Positions 61,501 to 64,000 of a stretch of 64,000 nucleotides of DNA are shown here, piece after piece. Position 1 is the first letter of the stretch, and every line of letters starts with the position of its first letter. The DNA is from Paenibacillus sophorae (GTDB lineage Bacteria > Bacillota > Bacilli > Paenibacillales > Paenibacillaceae), in contig NZ_CP076607.1 in NCBI RefSeq assembly GCF_018966525.1, positions 2,356,001 to 2,420,000 of the forward strand. The letters run 5' to 3'. A model generated the notes under the pieces. The model worked only from the letters and a program-made list of their open reading frames with translations, did not search any database and was not told the origin of the DNA. Made by a program: the position numbers and the translations under genes.

Positions 61501-63281
61501 TCATTTATCGTGCTCTCAATCTTTTGAGCAGATTGTTTAGTGTCCAGCACCTGCTCTAGCTGTTCGAACGAGACGCCGGCGACGCCGGCTTCCTTTAGAT
61601 AGCGGCTGTACTCGCCGGAAGACTCGCTCACGAGGAGCACGCGGTTTCCTTGTTCATGAAGCTTGGCGATGCGCTCCACCGCTTCATTGATAGGAGTGTC
61701 CAGCCAATCCGTTTGCAGGCCGAGCCGGGCTAGCGCTTCCCGGCCGATGCCGGGGCTATCCTCCAGCACGGCGGCCTGAATGCCCTGTTGGCCAGCTCTC
61801 GCGAGCAGCGCCCTCCGCCCGGAATCGAGCTGCTGACTGCGGTAGATCAGCCCTTGGCTTATCCAATTCCCGCCGATTTTCTTCGCCAGGTATAGCACCT
61901 CGCAGCCTTTGCTTTCGATCCGTTTAGCTTCAAGGTAATACCGCTCGAAGGAAACTCCGTGCCGCTTGCAATAAGCGAGATTGCCGACGCAATATGAAGT
62001 ATTGCTGATCAGGCCGCTAATTCCGTCCTCCTCTTCGGCGACGTGAAAGGCCGAGCGTAACGTACGGCATGTTAGTTTTGCCTTCTGCAGCACTTCCTCT
62101 TTCCACGGATGCGTGGTTTTTTTCATCAAACCTGCGGTCAGGCAAATGATCTTGTCCGGGTCTTCCTCATGTGACACACATTCCGTCTCCTGAATATTCG
62201 TCTGCATAAGCAGAGATGTGTCTTCCAGCAGCAGCGTGCCGGTTTGGGCCAAATGCGAAAGCGATGCTCCTTGGGGAAGACTCGGCTGCACTTCTTTGGA
62301 GTAAAGCTCCGCTTGCTGCCAAGCCGTCTTAACCGGAATTGTCGCCGGCCGTGGATTGGCGGCCAGCAGCACCGCAATGGCCCGCAGAGGGCTGCGGGTG
62401 AACAGCCAGGTGGCTGCCGCGGCGGCCATGCCTAGGCGTCCGGCACGCTCGCTGTAGGCTTGAATTTCAGGTGAAAGCGGCGGGGCATCCGTATCGGCCG
62501 GCCCGATCCGGCTGCGTTTCCAATTGACATACTGAAGAATGCTTAAAGTACCCAATACAACGAGATTTTCCCGGACGAGCGCAAGTCCTAACGCAGCGGT
62601 GCCCAGAATCAGGTCGGGACTGAGCTTACCCTGCTTGGTAAGTCGGTTAAAGCCCCTGCGCAGAAAAGGGTATCCGGTAACGGCGGCGACCAGCCCGGAC
62701 ATGTAAAAGGGAACCGGACTGACCGCCAATGCAGACTTGCCGAAAATCAACTGCTTGGTTCCAAGCACTAGAAGTCCGCCCATAGCAAACGCAAGCGGAA
62801 GGGGAACGCCTGGCGGCGAAGCGGATCGCGGATAGACCGGGGTCGGCGTCGTGCTCGGCGTTTTGGACATAGCTCTCGAATTCTGTAAGGAATTCGCATG
62901 TCCAGAAGGTTGCGGCGGCAGCTCTGGCGTTTCCAATGAGGCGGCCGCTTCGGCGTATGCCTCACGCTTGGCAGCTGCATTTTCAGGCGCACCCTGGCCT
63001 GGTTGGATGTTTGTGCCTTCTTTATCATGACCGTTGTACTTGCTCTCCAGCAGCTCCAGTTGATGCAGCAGCTGGCGCTCTGTAGTTTGCCGTTCGTCAT
63101 ATACAACGAGAATTCGGCCGGTTATCGCGGATGCTTCGGCTTTAGTAACACCCGCCAGGAGCGCCAGATCAAGACGCAAAGACAGTTCTGTTGGCTTGCT
63201 GTGCAGCAGACCCGCAAATTCCAGCCGAATACGCCCCGGCAAAAAGCGGATAACCCTGCTGCTATGAGCGGTAATCGACAT
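58545..63281 (-). CDS. large P-type cation ATPase with inactive N-terminal ATPase half
   Basis: 1578 residues. Residues 9-80 look like a heavy-metal-associated domain (LPGRIRLEF, GRILVVYDE) without CxxC. After a Pro-rich linker and helices, a degenerate P-type core appears: AQTGTLLLEDTSLL (345-358) stands where the phosphorylation motif DKTGTLT should be, so the Asp is Ala. From about residue 660 an active P2-type pump follows: TGES (829-832), PEGLPVTITIA (945-955), DKTGTLTKNEMTV with Asp 988, MITGDHP (1233-1239), TGDGVNDSPA (1309-1318), and C-terminal helices. It resembles mycobacterial CtpI/CtpH. The ion is unknown, Ca or Mg being possible. Small hydrophobic proteins are encoded on both sides. 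Confidence 0.9.
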   Translation of the reverse strand: MSITAHSSRVIRFLPGRIRLEFAGLLHSKPTELSLRLDLALLAGVTKAEASAITGRILVVYDERQTTERQLLHQLELLESKYNGHDKEGTNIQPGQGAPENAAAKREAYAEAAASLETPELPPQPSGHANSLQNSRAMSKTPSTTPTPVYPRSASPPGVPLPLAFAMGGLLVLGTKQLIFGKSALAVSPVPFYMSGLVAAVTGYPFLRRGFNRLTKQGKLSPDLILGTAALGLALVRENLVVLGTLSILQYVNWKRSRIGPADTDAPPLSPEIQAYSERAGRLGMAAAAATWLFTRSPLRAIAVLLAANPRPATIPVKTAWQQAELYSKEVQPSLPQGASLSHLAQTGTLLLEDTSLLMQTNIQETECVSHEEDPDKIICLTAGLMKKTTHPWKEEVLQKAKLTCRTLRSAFHVAEEEDGISGLISNTSYCVGNLAYCKRHGVSFERYYLEAKRIESKGCEVLYLAKKIGGNWISQGLIYRSQQLDSGRRALLARAGQQGIQAAVLEDSPGIGREALARLGLQTDWLDTPINEAVERIAKLHEQGNRVLLVSESSGEYSRYLKEAGVAGVSFEQLEQVLDTKQSAQKIESTINEHFQITKKWNFIGSLLAAFGVLSAPIANLASDALSLIFLTRSQKLAQQAFPADAAYAAGAHNEVAATAEAAMWHGLPWESVTQQLQVNVQHGLTAAQVNELRSRYGMNRLAEKEHTPWIVSYASQFKEFTTLILLGTSVLALFTGGLFDGLAMGAVLLANAAIGTFQERKAERIVESLNQFQPPASKVIRDGAEQNISAIDLVPGDIVCLEPGDRVPADIRLIRAWNLEVNESALTGESVPVVKQETEAEGDCPLSERSCMLYMGTDISRGKALGVVVQTGMNTEFGHLMSLLKTNEKTTTPLQEKVTSISKKFIKWAFIAGSIVFISGLLRGVPFPQLVSTSITLVASAIPEGLPVTITIALSAGIYRMSKKNALVRKLSALETLGHATIICTDKTGTLTKNEMTVRQVTAIGRTWEVSGNGYGPEGGFREKSRAEGGFDLPDSTAYESSAAQPELQRILQIACLCNNSKLVKQGDVWSMQGDPTEGALLAMAYKGGVKPEQLTHWHRGAEVPFDSGTGKMSVVCKDTSSGHACYIFSKGSVESILRRCSRYQQNGEMYPVTEQLRADILKESERLASSALRVLGFAYRPLEADEHDQQADLDERDMIYVGMAGMIDPPKADVRKSIEEALSLGVKPVMITGDHPITAIAIAEQIGITDGNRPGQVLTGHELDRMSDEELEQSVDRVSIFARMTPEHKLRIVSMLRKKGHIVAMTGDGVNDSPAIKRADVGIAMGQAGTEVSKATADIVLKEDHFGSIVEGVKEGRTIIGNIRKALGCLLTGNLAEILVTSVAVIAGMPIPLVPIQILLMNMLTDALPAMVLAVNPGSKAKRTKRANIVDKPLYRKVITRGVLLGTGSLGLFGLALASGQPVAVAQSVAFATLVAGQLIQTFSWRQEGTEQTVGDWSKDRFLVGALSISWLALLGALYVPPLNHFFHTAPIPLQLWGPILLVAGSISWLSRPILSFLERKDDKTGTAALSYSAA

Positions 63282-63448
63282 GAAATTGCTCCTTTTAGGG
63301 GGATTTACTGCATTTTTTTACGCGAAAAGTATTATTTGCAATTTGAACTACGTTATGCACCGGATTTGAAGGAGCTTTACGCATAAAACTCCGTGCATTG
63401 AGGGATAATCTTATCTACTTAAGTTAATCCATTTTTTGGAGGGTTCTC

Positions 63449-63673
63449 ATGATAAAATCACGTGTGGGTTTGATATTGGGCGCAGCGGCTTTATTGTTAG
63501 CATTGTCGCCGGAAGCTAGAAAAACCATGAGGAGATGGGCGGTCAAAGGAACGGAGACCGTGCTCGATTTAACCGAAATGGCGAAGGATGCGGGTGCCGC
63601 GGCACAAAGCAAGCTGCAGTCACTATCCACTCATAATGAGGAGACAATTTCCAAGAACACAGCCGATAACTAG
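63449..63673 (+). CDS. small hydrophobic-tail protein, divergent from the ATPase operon
   Basis: 74 residues. N-terminal membrane helix MIKSRVGLILGAAALLLALS, then a basic and an acidic helix (ARKTMRRWAVKGTETVLDLTE) and a polar tail. TTTGGAGGG stands before ATG 63449. Unknown family; similar in style to YtxH-like or ATPase-associated small proteins. Divergent from the P-type ATPase, which starts at 63281. Confidence 0.65.
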   Translation: MIKSRVGLILGAAALLLALSPEARKTMRRWAVKGTETVLDLTEMAKDAGAAAQSKLQSLSTHNEETISKNTADN

Positions 63674-63701
63674 TAAGCAAATGGGGCACAATCTCATAAG
63701 A

Positions 63702-63716
63702 CCGCAAGATGCGGTT
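63702..63716 (+). other. short hairpin between the two small genes
   Basis: ACCGCA, AGA, TGCGGT; followed by TATTT. Possibly an attenuator. Confidence 0.4.
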
Positions 63717-63741
63717 ATTTAGATGAATGGAGGGCTTTCCT

Positions 63742-64000
63742 ATGTTCCAAGGCGGATCGCTATGGGCAGGCCTTCTTGCCGGAGGCATGTCGCAGCTTCA
63801 GGACACGAAGAGCTTGCAGCAAGGGCAGTTGGGCAAGAAGGAGTATACGGCGCACACGGTGGAGAACGTAACCGGGGCTGTCGGCGTAATGGCTGGAGTG
63901 GAGTACGGAGCGGTTCTCGGAAGTACAGTGTTGCCCGGCGTAGGTACCGTGGTTGGGGCGGTGCTTGGCGGCGTACTGGGTGACCGGGTGGGCCGGATTG
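63742..64000 (+). CDS. glycine-zipper small membrane protein, 3'-truncated by window edge
   Basis: Open from ATG 63742 to the edge, 86 codons. GGAGG lies about 8 bases upstream. It reads MFQGGSLWAGLLAGGMSQLQ, TVENVTGAVGVMAGVEYGAV, LPGVGTVVGAVLGGVLGDRVG: glycine-zipper repeats that can insert in or remodel membranes. A frame starting at 63723 on the same strand is a shadow. It belongs to the group of small proteins around the P-type ATPase. Confidence 0.75.
   Translation, partial: MFQGGSLWAGLLAGGMSQLQDTKSLQQGQLGKKEYTAHTVENVTGAVGVMAGVEYGAVLGSTVLPGVGTVVGAVLGGVLGDRVGRI

Noticed and set aside
63723..63983. 86-codon frame at the right edge
   Set aside because: Arg-rich shadow; the glycine-zipper gene starting at 63742 in another frame has a proper ribosome site and protein-like sequence.
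57984..64000. Ferrosome (Fez) locus
   Set aside because: The ATPase carries P2-type motifs (PEGLP, DKTGTLTKNEMTV) rather than the heavy-metal P1B pattern expected for FezB, so the likeness is only in the presence of small membrane proteins.

Overview
The window looks like chromosomal DNA of a Paenibacillus-type Bacillota. The evidence is the yqeG-yqeH-aroE-yqeI-nadD-yqeK-rsfS-yqeM housekeeping operon in Bacillus order, strong AGGAGG-type ribosome sites with frequent GTG/TTG starts, YesM/YesN-type two-component systems, many AraC regulators and sugar ABC importers that lack their own ATPase, and a large SLH-anchored surface enzyme. No phage, transposase, rRNA, tRNA or CRISPR was seen.

Layout. 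1-4145: a MoxR / DUF58 / transglutaminase-like membrane protein operon, cut by the left edge. 4238-10481: the conserved ribosome-assembly, shikimate and NAD operon, with cvfB inserted before yqeM. 10553-21884: a small conserved membrane peptide, an ArsR-type regulator, a sugar porter (MFS) next to a sugar-binding protein / histidine kinase / response regulator trio, a secreted protein, an AraC regulator with a ThuA-like protein, a structured repeat-like element and an aminotransferase. 22024-25980: an ABC-2 exporter divergent from a TetR regulator, with clear operators, then fumarase C. 26216-33134: a LacI-regulated alpha-galactoside operon (binding protein, two permeases, GH36 alpha-galactosidase) with cre-like sites. 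33340-39492: manganese catalase, AT-rich small membrane proteins, and a tandem-domain nucleotidase with three SLH repeats. 39583-42610: an anmK remnant and a 905-residue protein with a divergent DisA-type nucleotide-binding domain plus TPR repeats. 42772-53880: a nitroreductase and a second catabolic locus (AraC, CBM9-like protein, TIM-barrel isomerase, two near-duplicate Gfo/Idh/MocA dehydrogenases, FadR-type regulator, ABC importer and a Cys/Met-type PLP lyase). 53881-57690: an AT-rich, gene-poor stretch with gene remnants, a PadR-HAAS module and a truncated allantoinase. 57984-64000: a 1578-residue P-type ATPase with a dead N-terminal ATPase half, surrounded by small hydrophobic proteins.

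How they work together. Two sugar loci share one logic: a regulator, a lipoprotein binding protein, a hairpin, two permeases, and enzymes downstream. Both probably borrow a shared MsmX/MsmK-type ATPase from elsewhere, since none is present. The sugar-binding protein / kinase / regulator trio resembles sugar-sensing systems such as XylFII-LytS-YesN and probably controls the adjacent sugar porter, whose promoter has a good -10 but a poor -35.

The most interesting candidates for something undescribed are the diadenylate-cyclase-like TPR protein (39893-42610), the pseudo-ATPase/ATPase fusion with its small-protein neighbours (57984-64000), the folded element at 20463-20569, and the duplicated dehydrogenase / PLP-lyase locus (45381-53880). 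All functional statements come from reading motifs by eye; no database search was possible.
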